Shown here one piece after another: positions 27,437 to 37,092 of a stretch of DNA of 53,165 nt. Location: assembly GCF_016653255.1 (NCBI RefSeq), contig NZ_NHSD01000296.1, positions 1 to 53,165 on the forward strand. The letters run 5' to 3'. The position numbers and the translations under genes are program-made. The first letter of the stretch is position 1. Each line of letters starts with the position of its first letter. This DNA is from Rhodobaculum claviforme. Lineage in GTDB: Bacteria > Pseudomonadota > Alphaproteobacteria > Rhodobacterales > Rhodobacteraceae. Under the pieces are notes generated by a model, which worked only from the letters and a program-made list of their open reading frames with translations, was not told the origin of the DNA and searched no databases.

Positions 27437-28237
27437 ATGGACTTCCTGTTCGATTTCGGCTTCATCGCCATCCTTGCCCTGTTCGTGCTGGCGGTGCTGG
27501 CCTCGGCCATCCGGATCCTGCGCGAGTATGAGCGCGCGGTGATCTTCACGCTCGGCCGCTTCACCGGGGTCAAGGGGCCCGGCCTGATCCTGGTGATCCC
27601 CGGCCTTCAGCAGGCGGTGCGGGTGGACATGCGTGTCAAGGTGCTCGACGTCCCCTCCCAGGACGTGATCTCCAGGGACAACGTGTCGGTGCGGGTGAAC
27701 GCGGTAATCTATTTCCGCGTGGTCGACGCCGAACGCGCCACCATCCAGGTGGAGAACTTCATGCAGGCCACCTCCGAGCTGTCGCAGACCACGCTGCGCT
27801 CGGTGCTGGGCAAGCATGACCTCGACGAGATGCTGTCGGAGCGCGACACCCTCAACAGCGACATCCAGTCCCTGCTGGACGCGCAGACCGACACCTGGGG
27901 CATCAAGGTCGCCAACGTGGAGATCAAGCACGTCGACATCAACGAATCGATGATCCGCGCCATCGCCCGCCAGGCCGAGGCCGAGCGCGAGCGTCGCGCC
28001 AAGGTCATCAACGCCGAAGGCGAGGAACAGGCCGCGCAGAAGCTGCTGGAGGCCGCGCAGATCATGGCCAAGGACCCCGGCGCGATGCAGCTGCGCTATC
28101 TGTCCTCGCTCAACATCATCGCGGGCGAGAAGAATTCCACCATCATCTTCCCCTTCCCGATGGAGCTGGCGGGGCTGGTGCCGGGGCTGAAGGACGCGAT
28201 GCACGGCATGGACCGCGCCCGGCAGCGCCCCGAGTAA
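27437..28237 (+). CDS. Slipin/stomatin SPFH-domain membrane protein
   Basis: This 266-residue protein has an N-terminal membrane helix (FDFGFIAILALFVLAVLASAIRIL), then an SPFH domain: REYERAVIFTLGRFTGVKGPGLILVIP, LDVPSQDVISRDNVSVRVNAVIYFRV, LRSVLGKHDLDEMLSERDTLN. A coiled-coil AEAERERRAKVINAEGEEQAAQKL near residue 185 and the conserved MQLRYL near 215 follow. Slipins oligomerise into membrane scaffolds and are almost always paired with NfeD partners, as here. It has a strong AGGAGGACGAC ribosome site. Confidence 0.93.
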   Translation: MDFLFDFGFIAILALFVLAVLASAIRILREYERAVIFTLGRFTGVKGPGLILVIPGLQQAVRVDMRVKVLDVPSQDVISRDNVSVRVNAVIYFRVVDAERATIQVENFMQATSELSQTTLRSVLGKHDLDEMLSERDTLNSDIQSLLDAQTDTWGIKVANVEIKHVDINESMIRAIARQAEAERERRAKVINAEGEEQAAQKLLEAAQIMAKDPGAMQLRYLSSLNIIAGEKNSTIIFPFPMELAGLVPGLKDAMHGMDRARQRPE

Positions 28238-28279
28238 TCCCCCCTCGCGCCGGGCGCGCACGCGGGCTATGGCAGCGCG

Positions 28280-29392
28280 ATGGCGCCCGAGTACGAGATC
28301 TTCCTTGCCGCCCCGCCGGGGCTGGAACCGCAGCTTCTGGCCGAGGCGGCGGCGGCGGGCTTTGCCGCCCCCGCCGTCGTGCCGGGCGGCGTCGTCACGC
28401 GCGGGCCGTGGGCCGAGGTCTGGCGCGCCAATCTGGTGCTGCGGGGCGCCTCGCGGGTGCTGGTGCGGATCGGTGCGTTCCGGGCGCTGCATGTCGCGCA
28501 GCTCGACAAACGGGCGCGGCGGTTCGACTGGGCCGCATTCCTGCGCCCGGATGTGCCGGTGCGGGTGGAGGCGACATGCCGGGCCTCGCGCATCTGGCAT
28601 GCGGGCGCGGTGGTGCAGCGGGTGGCCGGGGCGCTGACCGACGGGCTGGGGGTGACGATCGCGGCCGACGCCCCGGTGACGCTGAAGGTCCGGATCGAGG
28701 ACGACCTGTGCACGCTCAGCCTCGACACCTCGGGCGCGCCGCTGCACCGGCGCGGCACCAAGCAGGCGGTGGGCAAGGCGCCGATGCGCGAGACGCTGGC
28801 GGCGTTGTTCCTGCGCGCCTGCGGCCATGTCCCGGGTGAACCGGTGGTGGACCCGATGTGCGGCTCCGGCACCTTCGTGCTGGAGGCCGCCGAGATGGCG
28901 GCGGGGCTGGCCCCCGGGCGCGGGCGCAGCTTTGCCTTCGAGCATCTGGCCGGGTTCGATGCGGCGGCCTGGGCGGCGATGCGGACGGCCGCGCCCGGCC
29001 CGGGGGCGCCGATGGCGGCGCTGTGGGGATCGGATCGCGACCAAGGTGCCATCGCCGGGGCCACCGCCAATGCCGATCGCGCCGGCGTGGCCGACCGGGT
29101 GCGGTTCCTGCGCGCGAGCGTCAGTGACCTGACGCCCCCCGACGGCCCGCCGGGGCTGGTGATCGTCAACCCGCCCTATGGCGCGCGCATCGGCGAACGG
29201 CGCCCGCTGCATGCCGTCCATGGCGCGCTGGGGGCGGTGCTGCGGGACCGGTTCTCGGGCTGGCGCGTGGGGCTGGTGACGGCCGCGCCCGAGCTTGCGC
29301 GGGCAACCGCGCTGCCCTTCGCGCCGCCCGGCCCCCCGATCCCGCATGGCGGGCTGAAGATCCAGCTTTTCCAGACCGCAGCCCTGCCTTAG
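28280..29392 (+). CDS. THUMP-domain class I SAM-dependent RNA methyltransferase (RlmL N-half/YpsC-like)
   Basis: This 370-residue protein has an N-terminal ferredoxin-like/THUMP region (PEYEIFLAAPPGLEPQLLAEAAAAG; VRVEATCRASRIWHAGAVVQRV), LHRRGTKQAVGKAPMRETLAAL near residue 155, the SAM motif VVDPMCGSGTFVLEAAEMAAG near 190 and the N6/N2 methyltransferase motif IVNPPYGARIGE near 295. This matches the family of the RlmL N-terminal half, which makes m2G in 23S rRNA; B. subtilis YpsC is another member. The gene stops three bases before an IS3-element remnant but its C-terminal HGGLKIQLFQT is a normal family end, so it seems intact. Confidence 0.9.
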   Translation: MAPEYEIFLAAPPGLEPQLLAEAAAAGFAAPAVVPGGVVTRGPWAEVWRANLVLRGASRVLVRIGAFRALHVAQLDKRARRFDWAAFLRPDVPVRVEATCRASRIWHAGAVVQRVAGALTDGLGVTIAADAPVTLKVRIEDDLCTLSLDTSGAPLHRRGTKQAVGKAPMRETLAALFLRACGHVPGEPVVDPMCGSGTFVLEAAEMAAGLAPGRGRSFAFEHLAGFDAAAWAAMRTAAPGPGAPMAALWGSDRDQGAIAGATANADRAGVADRVRFLRASVSDLTPPDGPPGLVIVNPPYGARIGERRPLHAVHGALGAVLRDRFSGWRVGLVTAAPELARATALPFAPPGPPIPHGGLKIQLFQTAALP

Positions 29393-29395
29393 GGG

Positions 29396-29493
29396 CTGTG
29401 AAGCTGGCGACAGAGCGGGGCGTTTCGGTGGCGCAGGCGGCCCGCGATCCGGATCTGGCGGAAAGCGTGCGGCGGCGGTGGACGCGGGAATGA
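29396..29493 (+). pseudogene. IS3-family OrfA fragment
   Basis: The frame from 29396 reads AVKLATERGVSVAQAARDPD, then LAESVRRRWTRE and a stop. This is the helix-turn-helix end of IS3-family OrfA proteins, whose usual form is close to RGVSVAQAARDLGV..LRRWxRE. Everything before this is missing; it abuts the methyltransferase stop. Confidence 0.65.
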
Positions 29494-29585
29494 GCGCCTG
29501 ACTGCCACTGGTCCGAAGGAAGGCCCGACTGCGGAGGCCCCTGTCACGCCAGCCCCCGGCAATGGCCAGCGGCGTGCCGAGCTGG

Positions 29586-29935
29586 CCAATGAAGGCCAGG
29601 CGGGATGCCAGGCTGGTCATGGACGCCATGATGATGGCCGTCTGGCGCAGCGGCAAGGCTGCCACACCGCTGCATCACTCGGACCAGGGGGCGCAATGCG
29701 ACCTGCGCGCAGTTCCAGCGCCTGCCGGCCGACAACGGCATCACCTGTTCCATGAGCCGGGCCGGGAACGTCCGGGACAATTCGGCGATGGAGCGCATCT
29801 TCTCGTCGCTGAAAATCGAGCGCACCAGCCACAAGGCCCGCAGGACCAGCGACGCGGCCCGTGCCGACGTGTTCGACTGCATCGCTTCCACCCGCCGCAT
29901 CCCAGCCCCTCCAAGACCCGCCCGAGGGGGTCATG
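29586..29935 (+). pseudogene. IS3-family OrfB (DDE transposase) fragment with frameshift
   Basis: One frame reads RRDARLVMDAMMMAVWRSGK, then AATPLHHSDQGAQ, carrying the second catalytic Asp of IS3 integrases. The sequence then slips to another frame, FQRLPADNGITCSMSRAGNV, then RDNSAMERIFSSLKIERTSH, with the catalytic Glu in SAMERIFSSLK, and continues through DAARADVFDCI before losing similarity. The normal tail (YNPxRRHSTLGY) is not preserved. At least one frameshift lies near 29700, and the N-terminal half with the first Asp is absent. Base composition equals that of the neighbours, so the insertion is old or from a similar genome. Confidence 0.75.
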
Positions 29936-30028
29936 CCGCGCACCCGCCGTCCGGAGCAGGAGTCCTCGGCGGCCAGCGATTCCTCCCGCGTTAAGGCTTC
30001 GTTCACCAGTTTCGGCGACACCGGAGCC

Positions 30029-30790
30029 ATGAGAACGCCCCACGCCTTTCGCGAAGCCCCCCTGCCGCTGCTGGAGCCCGACGAGGCGACGGCGGTGGCG
30101 CTGCCATCGGGCCGCCTGCCCTCCTATATCGCCGACCATCGCAAGCGGCTGCGGGCGCGGTTCCTCGACGGGGGCGCCACCGCCATGCCGGATTACGAAT
30201 TGCTGGAGCTGGTCCTGTTCCGCGCCATCCCGCGCCAGGACGTCAAGCCGCTCGCGCGCCTGCTGCTGGAGGTGTTCGGCGACTTCAACCGCGTGCTGAC
30301 GGCCCCGCCCGCGCGCCTGATGCAGGTGCGCGGCGTGGGCGAGGCGGTGGTGACCGAGCTCAAGGTGGTGGAGGCCGCGGCCCAGCGCATGGCGCGCGCG
30401 CGGGTGATCAACCGCCCCTTGATCTCCAGCTGGGCCGCGCTGATCGACTATTGCCACACCGCCATGGCGCACCACGAGATCGAACAGTTCCGGGTGCTGT
30501 TCCTCGACCGCAAGAACACGCTGGTGGCCGACGAGGAACAGGCGCGCGGCACCGTCGACCATGTGCCGGTCTATCCGCGCGAGGTGGTCAAGCGGGCGCT
30601 GGAGCTCAACGCCTCGGCGCTGATCCTGGTGCACAACCACCCCTCGGGCGATCCCACCCCGTCGGAGGCCGACATCACCATGACCGCCCGCATCCAGGCT
30701 GCGGCGGAAACAATGGGCATCACCCTGCACGACCACCTGATCATCGGGCGCGAACGCGAACTCAGCTTCCGCTCAGAGGGGTATCTGTAG
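30029..30790 (+). CDS. radC: RadC-family JAB/MPN-domain protein
   Basis: This 253-residue protein has an N-terminal helix-hairpin-helix-like part (MPDYELLELVLFRAIPRQDVKPLARLLLEVFG; VRGVGEAVVTELK near residue 105). The C-terminal JAB domain has EQFRVLFLDRKNTLVADEEQARG and the metal motif LVHNHPSGDPTPSEAD near residue 205. Despite the name it is not a proven repair protein; the JAB fold suggests a metal-dependent hydrolase or DNA-linked role, and its function is still uncertain. The start ATG 30029 has a nearby GGAG site. Its upstream sequence is the IS3 remnant, so its original promoter may have been replaced. Confidence 0.88.
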   Translation: MRTPHAFREAPLPLLEPDEATAVALPSGRLPSYIADHRKRLRARFLDGGATAMPDYELLELVLFRAIPRQDVKPLARLLLEVFGDFNRVLTAPPARLMQVRGVGEAVVTELKVVEAAAQRMARARVINRPLISSWAALIDYCHTAMAHHEIEQFRVLFLDRKNTLVADEEQARGTVDHVPVYPREVVKRALELNASALILVHNHPSGDPTPSEADITMTARIQAAAETMGITLHDHLIIGRERELSFRSEGYL

Positions 30791-30799
30791 GCGCCATCG

Positions 30800-30827
30800 T
30801 TGACGCACGGCCCGCGGCGGCTAATCT
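30800..30827 (+). promoter_or_regulatory. Possible promoter for the DUF4864 gene
   Basis: TTGACG (five of six to the -35 consensus) at 30800 and TAATCT at 30822 are 16 bases apart, about 33 bases before the start codon at 30860. The -10 match is weak. Confidence 0.3.
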
Positions 30828-30859
30828 TTCAATGGCCGGTCCGACGGAGGTTCACCGCA

Positions 30860-31264
30860 ATGCGCCGACTGCTCCTGTCCTGCCTTGTTGCCGCCCCGCT
30901 GCTGATGTCCGCGCCCGCCGACGCCGGCGACATCACCGACGTGATCCAGCGCCAGATCGAGGCGTTCCAGGCCGAGGACCTTGACGCGGCGTTCGCCGTC
31001 GCCTCGCCCGGGATCAAGCAGATGTTCCGCACGCCGGAGCGCTTCGCCGAGATGGTGCGCTCGGGCTATCCGATGGTGTGGCGGCCCGGCGATGTGCGCT
31101 ACCTTGATCGGCGGGCGCATCCCGGTGGTGGCCAGGTGCAGCGCGTGATGATCCGCGACCGCGACGGGACGCTGCATTTCCTCGATTATCTGATGCTGCC
31201 GGGCGAGGGTGGCTGGAACATCGCCGGGGTGCAGATCCTGCGAGGGGCGGACGCCGGGGCCTGA
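30860..31264 (+). CDS. Exported DUF4864-type protein
   Basis: This 134-residue protein has a clear Sec signal peptide (MRRLLLSCLVAAPLLMSAPADAG, cleavage after ADA). The mature part, ITDVIQRQIEAFQAEDLDAAFAVASPGIKQMFRTPERFAEMVRSGYPMVWRP, then LHFLDYLMLPGEGGWNIAGVQI, has the SnoaL/NTF2-like pattern of the DUF4864 family, a small cone-shaped fold of unknown role, probably periplasmic. The start has an ACGGAGG ribosome site. It converges on the next gene with 13 bases between. Confidence 0.82.
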   Translation: MRRLLLSCLVAAPLLMSAPADAGDITDVIQRQIEAFQAEDLDAAFAVASPGIKQMFRTPERFAEMVRSGYPMVWRPGDVRYLDRRAHPGGGQVQRVMIRDRDGTLHFLDYLMLPGEGGWNIAGVQILRGADAGA

Positions 31265-31277
31265 CCGCCGCCGCCCT

Positions 31278-31766
31278 TCAGCCCGTCAGATCCGCCGCCG
31301 TCAACGCATAGGCCCGCCCGAACCCGCCGTTCAGCGCGGCCCCCGTCGGCACCAGCCGCACGAAGTGGAAATCGCCGAAATCCACATAGAGCGTCGCCTT
31401 GGGGTGCCGCGCCAACCAGCGGGCGCGCAAGGTGTCATGCTCGGCCCCGCGCGCGACGATCCCCGCCGTCACGTCCAGCGAGAGGCGCGGATGGGTCAGC
31501 GGATCGCCCCGCGGGCCGGGCTCTCCCAGCAGCACGCAGGCCCGCGGCGCCGCGCGCAGGGCGCGGGTATGCAGCGACAGGTCCGACACCAGCGTCACCG
31601 GCGTCCCGTCGGCCGACGTGGCGATGCCCACGCGCGAGACATGCGGCAGTCCGGTGTCGGGATGGACCACCGCCAGCGCCCCGAAATCCGCCCCCGCAAT
31701 CAGCGCGCGCGCCAGCGCACGGGCGTCGTCGTCGGTGGGGCGCAGGGGTGAGGGGGCATCGGCCAT
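31278..31766 (-). CDS. Pyridoxamine-5'-phosphate-oxidase-like flavin-binding protein (HugZ-like)
   Basis: This 162-residue split-barrel FMN-binding family member has ALIAGADFGALAVVHPDTGLPHVSRVGIATSADGTPVTLVSDLSLHTRALRAAPRACVLLGEPG, a pattern shared by PNPOx-like and HugZ-like heme-utilisation proteins, then GDPLTHPRLSLDVTA and a C-terminal YVDFGDFHFVRLVPTGAALNGGFGRAYAL. The GGFGRAY ending near FxLxP is common in the HugZ group, which binds or degrades heme, but the extra DUF2470 domain of full HugZ is absent. The start MADAPSPLRPTDDDARALAR fits the family better than the longer frame. Confidence 0.8.
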   Translation of the reverse strand: MADAPSPLRPTDDDARALARALIAGADFGALAVVHPDTGLPHVSRVGIATSADGTPVTLVSDLSLHTRALRAAPRACVLLGEPGPRGDPLTHPRLSLDVTAGIVARGAEHDTLRARWLARHPKATLYVDFGDFHFVRLVPTGAALNGGFGRAYALTAADLTG

Positions 31767-32067
31767 GCCGTCCACGGTGACGCAGCCGAACGCGCCGCAC
31801 AAGTCCCCCCCGCGCCACATCCGCAGGGCGAATCACCGCACCGTGATCCGCCATCCCCGTCCGGCACCCGCCCCGGCCCTGTCCCGGGCCGCGTCCAGGC
31901 CGTGCGCCCCCCCGCCCGGCCGGTCCGCGCCCGCCGCCCCGACCCGCGCACCGGTGGCGGCGCGGCGACACGCCCGCGCAATTGACACTTCCATGACAGA
32001 CCAAACACATGATTTCCGGCCTCCTCTGCACCGCAGCGACACGGAATGTTGACAGGATTTCGAAGAA

Positions 32068-32130
32068 AACCGTCAAGGTCTTTACAAAAAAACCCTTCTG
32101 CAAAAAAGAGTTACGAATAAGTTGACGGTT
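32068..32130. promoter_or_regulatory. Widely spaced inverted repeat in the acs promoter region
   Basis: AACCGTCAA (32068-32076) and TTGACGGTT (32122-32130) are perfect 9-base reverse complements with centres 54 bases apart, about five helical turns. The right half lies in the spacer of the proposed acs promoter. A further TTGACA occurs at 32049. Two half-sites on one helix face suggest cooperative or looping repression. Confidence 0.5.
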
Positions 32131-32140
32131 GCGTTAAGAT
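32111..32140 (+). promoter_or_regulatory. Possible acs promoter
   Basis: TTACGA (32111) and TAAGAT (32135, four of six to TATAAT) are 18 bases apart at the downstream edge of the AT-rich stretch, leaving a leader of about 80 bases with a hairpin. The -35 match is poor, so an activator or other sigma factor may be involved. Confidence 0.35.
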
Positions 32141-32159
32141 AGCCCTCGGAGAGAGGAGC

Positions 32160-32179
32160 GGTTGCCTTGCGGGGCAACC
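32160..32179 (+). promoter_or_regulatory. Leader hairpin of acs
   Basis: GGTTGCC, six bases, GGCAACC is a perfect 7-base stem in the proposed 5' untranslated leader, 47 bases before the start codon. It is too weak and lacks a T-run for a terminator; a role in mRNA stability or control is possible. Confidence 0.4.
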
Positions 32180-32226
32180 CGCCACAGTGTGGCATGCACA
32201 GTGCCGCACAGGAGGAGGAATTCGCG

Positions 32227-34197
<1,971 letters not shown>

Positions 34198-34202
34198 AAC
34201 GC

Positions 34203-34889
34203 ATGTCGGATACTCAGGTGCAAACGCAACCGGCGGTGATCATCCTTCTCGGACCGCCGGGCGCGGGCAAGGGCACCCAGGCCCGCATGCTCCAGGATGC
34301 CCATGGGCTGGTGCAGCTGTCCACGGGCGATCTGCTGCGCGCTGCCGTCAAGGCCGGCACCGAGGCGGGCCGCGCGGCCAAGGCGGTGATGGAGGCCGGC
34401 GGGCTGGTGTCGGACGACATCGTGCTGGCGATCCTGCGCGAGCGGATGGCGGCATCGGATGTCAGCCGGGGCATCATCCTGGATGGCTTTCCGCGCACCG
34501 CGGGCCAGGCGGAATCTCTCGACGGGCTGCTGGAGGCGGAGGGCAACACCATCGCCGCGGCGATCGCCATGGAGGTGGACGACGGCGCCATGGTGGAGCG
34601 GATTTCCGGCCGCTACACCTGCGCGGCCTGCGGCGAGGGGTATCACGACCGCTTCAAGGTCCCGGCCGTGGAGGGGGTGTGCGACAAGTGCGGGGGGACC
34701 GAGTTCTCCCGCCGTCCCGACGACAAGGCCGAGACGGTGCGCGGGCGGCTGGAGGCGTACCACGCGCAGACCGAGCCGCTGATCGCCTATTACGAGGCCA
34801 AGGGCGTGCTCAGCCGCGTCGATGCCATGGCCCGGATCGACGAGGTTGCGGAGGCGATGAACACCATCGTGCGCCGCGCCATCGCGTGA
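34203..34889 (+). CDS. adk: Adenylate kinase with zinc-type LID
   Basis: This 228-residue enzyme interconverts ATP + AMP and 2 ADP. P-loop GPPGAGKGTQARML is near residue 18, STGDLLRAA near 41, ILDGFPRTAGQAE near 92 and the LID with CAACGEGYHDRF....CDKCGG (two CxxC pairs, near residues 139 and 160), indicating a structural Zn2+. This long LID is common in alphaproteobacteria. The gene begins five bases after acs, not in a ribosomal-protein operon, and would recycle the AMP made by acetate activation. Whether this is the only adk of the genome cannot be seen; a second, housekeeping copy near secY is possible. Confidence 0.95.
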   Translation: MSDTQVQTQPAVIILLGPPGAGKGTQARMLQDAHGLVQLSTGDLLRAAVKAGTEAGRAAKAVMEAGGLVSDDIVLAILRERMAASDVSRGIILDGFPRTAGQAESLDGLLEAEGNTIAAAIAMEVDDGAMVERISGRYTCAACGEGYHDRFKVPAVEGVCDKCGGTEFSRRPDDKAETVRGRLEAYHAQTEPLIAYYEAKGVLSRVDAMARIDEVAEAMNTIVRRAIA

Positions 34890-34894
34890 GCCAC

Positions 34895-34942
34895 CCGCCC
34901 CGCGGGGCGGCGTGAGGAGGTTGCCGCGGCCCCGTCGGGGCC
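34895..34942 (+). terminator. Two GC-rich hairpins between adk and the DUF4212 gene
   Basis: A perfect 16-base palindrome CCGCCCCGCGGGGCGG (34895-34910) starts six bases after the adk stop. GGCCCC-GTC-GGGGCC (34928-34942) follows and runs into the motif CCCGGCATCGGGGAG. A strong ribosome site for the next gene comes 20 bases later. They could partially terminate or mark an RNA-processing site that sets separate levels for acs-adk and the transporter genes. Confidence 0.45.
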
Positions 34943-34975
34943 CCGGCATCGGGGAGAAACAGGGAGAGAGCATCC

Positions 34976-35236
34976 ATGTCTGAAAAATCCTATTCAGACG
35001 CCTACTGGAAGGCGAATCTGAAAGTCATCTATATCTGCATGGCCATCTGGGCGCTGGTGTCCTTCGGCTTCGGGATCGTATTCCGGCCATTGCTGAAGGG
35101 CATTCCCGTGGGCGGGACCGACCTTGGATTCTGGTTCGCCCAGCAGGGATCGATCCTGGTCTTCATCGCGCTGATCTTCTTCTACACGTGGTACATGAAC
35201 CGTCTCGACCGCAAGTTCGGCGTGGACGAGGAATAA
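34976..35236 (+). CDS. DUF4212 small membrane subunit of the solute symporter
   Basis: This 86-residue protein has two membrane helices (VIYICMAIWALVSFGFGIVF; SILVFIALIFFYTWYMNRLD) with the DUF4212 features YWKANLKVIYICM and GFWFAQQGSILVFI. Such proteins always precede a large sodium:solute symporter of the acetate type and are thought to be its small subunit or assembly partner. The start follows an AGGGAGAGAG site; the symporter gene begins 10 bases after the stop. Confidence 0.9.
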   Translation: MSEKSYSDAYWKANLKVIYICMAIWALVSFGFGIVFRPLLKGIPVGGTDLGFWFAQQGSILVFIALIFFYTWYMNRLDRKFGVDEE

Positions 35237-35246
35237 GGGGCGCGAC

Positions 35247-37019
35247 ATGGATCAGTTCACCCTAAACCTGATTTTCGTGGGCGCGTCCTTCGCGCTCTAT
35301 ATCGGCATCGCGATCTGGGCCCGCGCCGGGTCGACCGCGGACTTCTACGCCGCCTCGCGCGGGGTCAACCCGATCGTCAACGGGGCGGCCACGGCTGCGG
35401 ACTGGATGTCGGCGGCGTCGTTCATCTCGATGGCCGGCCTGATCGCCTTTGTGGGCTACGGCAACTCGTCGTTCCTGATGGGCTGGACGGGCGGCTATGT
35501 GATGCTGGCGCTGCTGCTGGCGCCGTACCTGCGCAAGTTCGGCCGCTACACCGTGCCGGAATTCATCGGCGACCGCTTCTACAGCCAGACCGCGCGGGTC
35601 GTGGCGGTGATCTGCCTTCTGGTGATCTCGATCACCTATGTGATCGGGCAGATGACCGGCGCCGGCGTCGCGTTCTCGCGGTTTCTGGAGGTCGACAACC
35701 TGACCGGCCTGCTGATCGCCGCGGCGGTGATCTTCGCCTATGCCGTGATCGGCGGCATGAAGGGGATCACCTACACGCAGCTGGCGCAGTACATCGTGAT
35801 GATCATCGCCTACACCATCCCGGCGGTGTTCATCTCGCTCCAGCTGACGGGGCAGTTCCTGCCGCAGATCGGGCTGTTCTCGACCCATCTGGAATCCGGC
35901 CAGCCGCTGCTCCAGACCCTCGACCAGGTTCTGGTGGAACTGGGCTTCAACGACTACACCGGCCAGCACACCAGCTATTTCAACATGTTCCTGTTCACCA
36001 TGTCGCTGATGGTGGGCACGGCGGGCCTGCCGCACGTCATCATCCGGTTCTTCACCGTTCCCAAGGTGTCGGATGCGCGCAAGTCGGCCGGCTGGGCGCT
36101 GGTGTTCATCGCGCTGCTGTACACCGTGGCTCCGGCCGTGGGGGCGATGGCGCGGCTCAACATCCTCACCACCATCTATCCCGACGGGACCACTGCGCAG
36201 CCGATCAGCTATGACGAGCGGCCCGACTGGATGCGCAACTGGGAGCTGACGGGGCTTCTGGCCTTCGAGGACAAGAACAACGACGGCCTGATCCAGTACT
36301 ACAACGACCGCGACCCCGCCTTTGCCGAAATCGCCGCCGAGCGTGGCTGGGAAGGCAACGAGATGGTCACCTTCAACCAGGACATCCTGGTGCTGGCCAA
36401 CCCCGAGATCGCGCAGCTTCCGGGCTGGGTGATCGCGCTGATCGCCGCGGGCGGTCTGGCGGCGGCGCTGTCCACGGCGGCGGGTCTGCTGCTGGCGATT
36501 TCGTCGGCCATCAGCCACGACCTGCTGAAGTCCACGCTGACGCCGGGCATCTCGGAGAAGGCGGAGCTTCTGGCCGCGCGCATCTCGATGGCGTTTGCCA
36601 TTGCGCTTGCGACGTATCTGGGGGCGAACCCACCGGGCTTTGCGGCACAGGTGGTGGCGCTGGCGTTCGGGCTTGCGGCGGCCACGCTGTTCCCGGCGAT
36701 CATGATGGGGATCTTCTCGACCAAGATGAACACGGCCGGCGCGGTGTCGGGCATGGTGGTCGGCCTTGTGGCCACCTGCCTCTACATCTTCACCTACCTC
36801 GGCTGGTTCTTCATCCCCGGCACCAACATGCTGGCGAACACGCCCGAGAACTGGTTCTTCGGCATCTCGCCGTTGTCCTTCGGTGCGGTCGGCGCGGCGA
36901 TCAACTTCCTGGTCGCCTATGTGGTGATGACCCAGACCAAGGAGCCCCCGGCGGAGATCCAGGAGCTGGTGGAATCGATCCGCATTCCGCGCGGCGCTGC
37001 CGGAGCCGTGGATCACTGA
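35247..37019 (+). CDS. Sodium:solute symporter, acetate permease (ActP/VC_2705-like)
   Basis: This 590-residue SSS-family transporter has about 13 membrane helices. Features include DFYAASRGVNPIVNGAATAADWMSAASFISMAGLIAF near residue 28, GLPHVIIRFFTVPKVSDARKSAGWAL near 258 and LAAALSTAAGLLLAISSAISHDLLK near 405, all typical of acetate/solute symporters. A soluble loop (about 312-385: DKNNDGLIQYYNDRD, EF-hand-like acidic text) is specific to the subgroup found with DUF4212 partners. With acs and adk upstream, uptake of acetate or another short carboxylate is the natural inference. A strong hairpin follows. Confidence 0.92.
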   Translation: MDQFTLNLIFVGASFALYIGIAIWARAGSTADFYAASRGVNPIVNGAATAADWMSAASFISMAGLIAFVGYGNSSFLMGWTGGYVMLALLLAPYLRKFGRYTVPEFIGDRFYSQTARVVAVICLLVISITYVIGQMTGAGVAFSRFLEVDNLTGLLIAAAVIFAYAVIGGMKGITYTQLAQYIVMIIAYTIPAVFISLQLTGQFLPQIGLFSTHLESGQPLLQTLDQVLVELGFNDYTGQHTSYFNMFLFTMSLMVGTAGLPHVIIRFFTVPKVSDARKSAGWALVFIALLYTVAPAVGAMARLNILTTIYPDGTTAQPISYDERPDWMRNWELTGLLAFEDKNNDGLIQYYNDRDPAFAEIAAERGWEGNEMVTFNQDILVLANPEIAQLPGWVIALIAAGGLAAALSTAAGLLLAISSAISHDLLKSTLTPGISEKAELLAARISMAFAIALATYLGANPPGFAAQVVALAFGLAAATLFPAIMMGIFSTKMNTAGAVSGMVVGLVATCLYIFTYLGWFFIPGTNMLANTPENWFFGISPLSFGAVGAAINFLVAYVVMTQTKEPPAEIQELVESIRIPRGAAGAVDH

Positions 37020-37038
37020 CACGGCCCGACACGAACAC

Positions 37039-37068
37039 GGCAGGGCGGCGCCACGGCGCCGCCCTGCC
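37039..37068 (+). terminator. Strong hairpin between the symporter and DUF294 genes
   Basis: The arms GGCAGGGCGGCGCC and GGCGCCGCCCTGCC are perfect 14-base reverse complements with a 2-base loop, 19 bases after the symporter stop and 24 bases before the next start. No T-run follows. It could end the uptake transcript or attenuate it ahead of the regulatory genes. Confidence 0.6.
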
Positions 37069-37092
37069 CCCCCTTCACCGGAGGACAGGGAC

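Larger units (their letters stand above)
29396..29935 (+). mobile_element. Decayed IS3-family insertion sequence
   Basis: The stretch between the methyltransferase and radC holds two pieces of IS3-type transposase on the plus strand: an OrfA end and an OrfB C-terminal half. Between them are about 90 bases with no clear frame. No terminal inverted repeats or target duplication could be identified by eye, so the outer limits are approximate. The element cannot move. Confidence 0.7.
31767..32226. other. Regulatory region between the divergent PNPOx-like and acs genes
   Basis: The first 220 bases are GC-rich with no visible gene or motif. From about 32040 the composition drops sharply to AT-rich, with A-runs at 32083-32091 and 32102-32107. 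That part holds the inverted repeat, promoter and leader hairpin of acs listed separately. No RNA gene is recognisable. Confidence 0.6.

Noticed and set aside
25622-29665. A 1347-codon minus-strand open frame
   Set aside because: It lies antisense to nsrR, nfeD, slipin and methyltransferase genes, all with clear domains. The antisense translation is repetitive His/Gln/Arg text.
29393-30028. An intact transposase gene
   Set aside because: The IS3-like similarity is split over different frames with the first catalytic Asp and the C-terminal tail missing.
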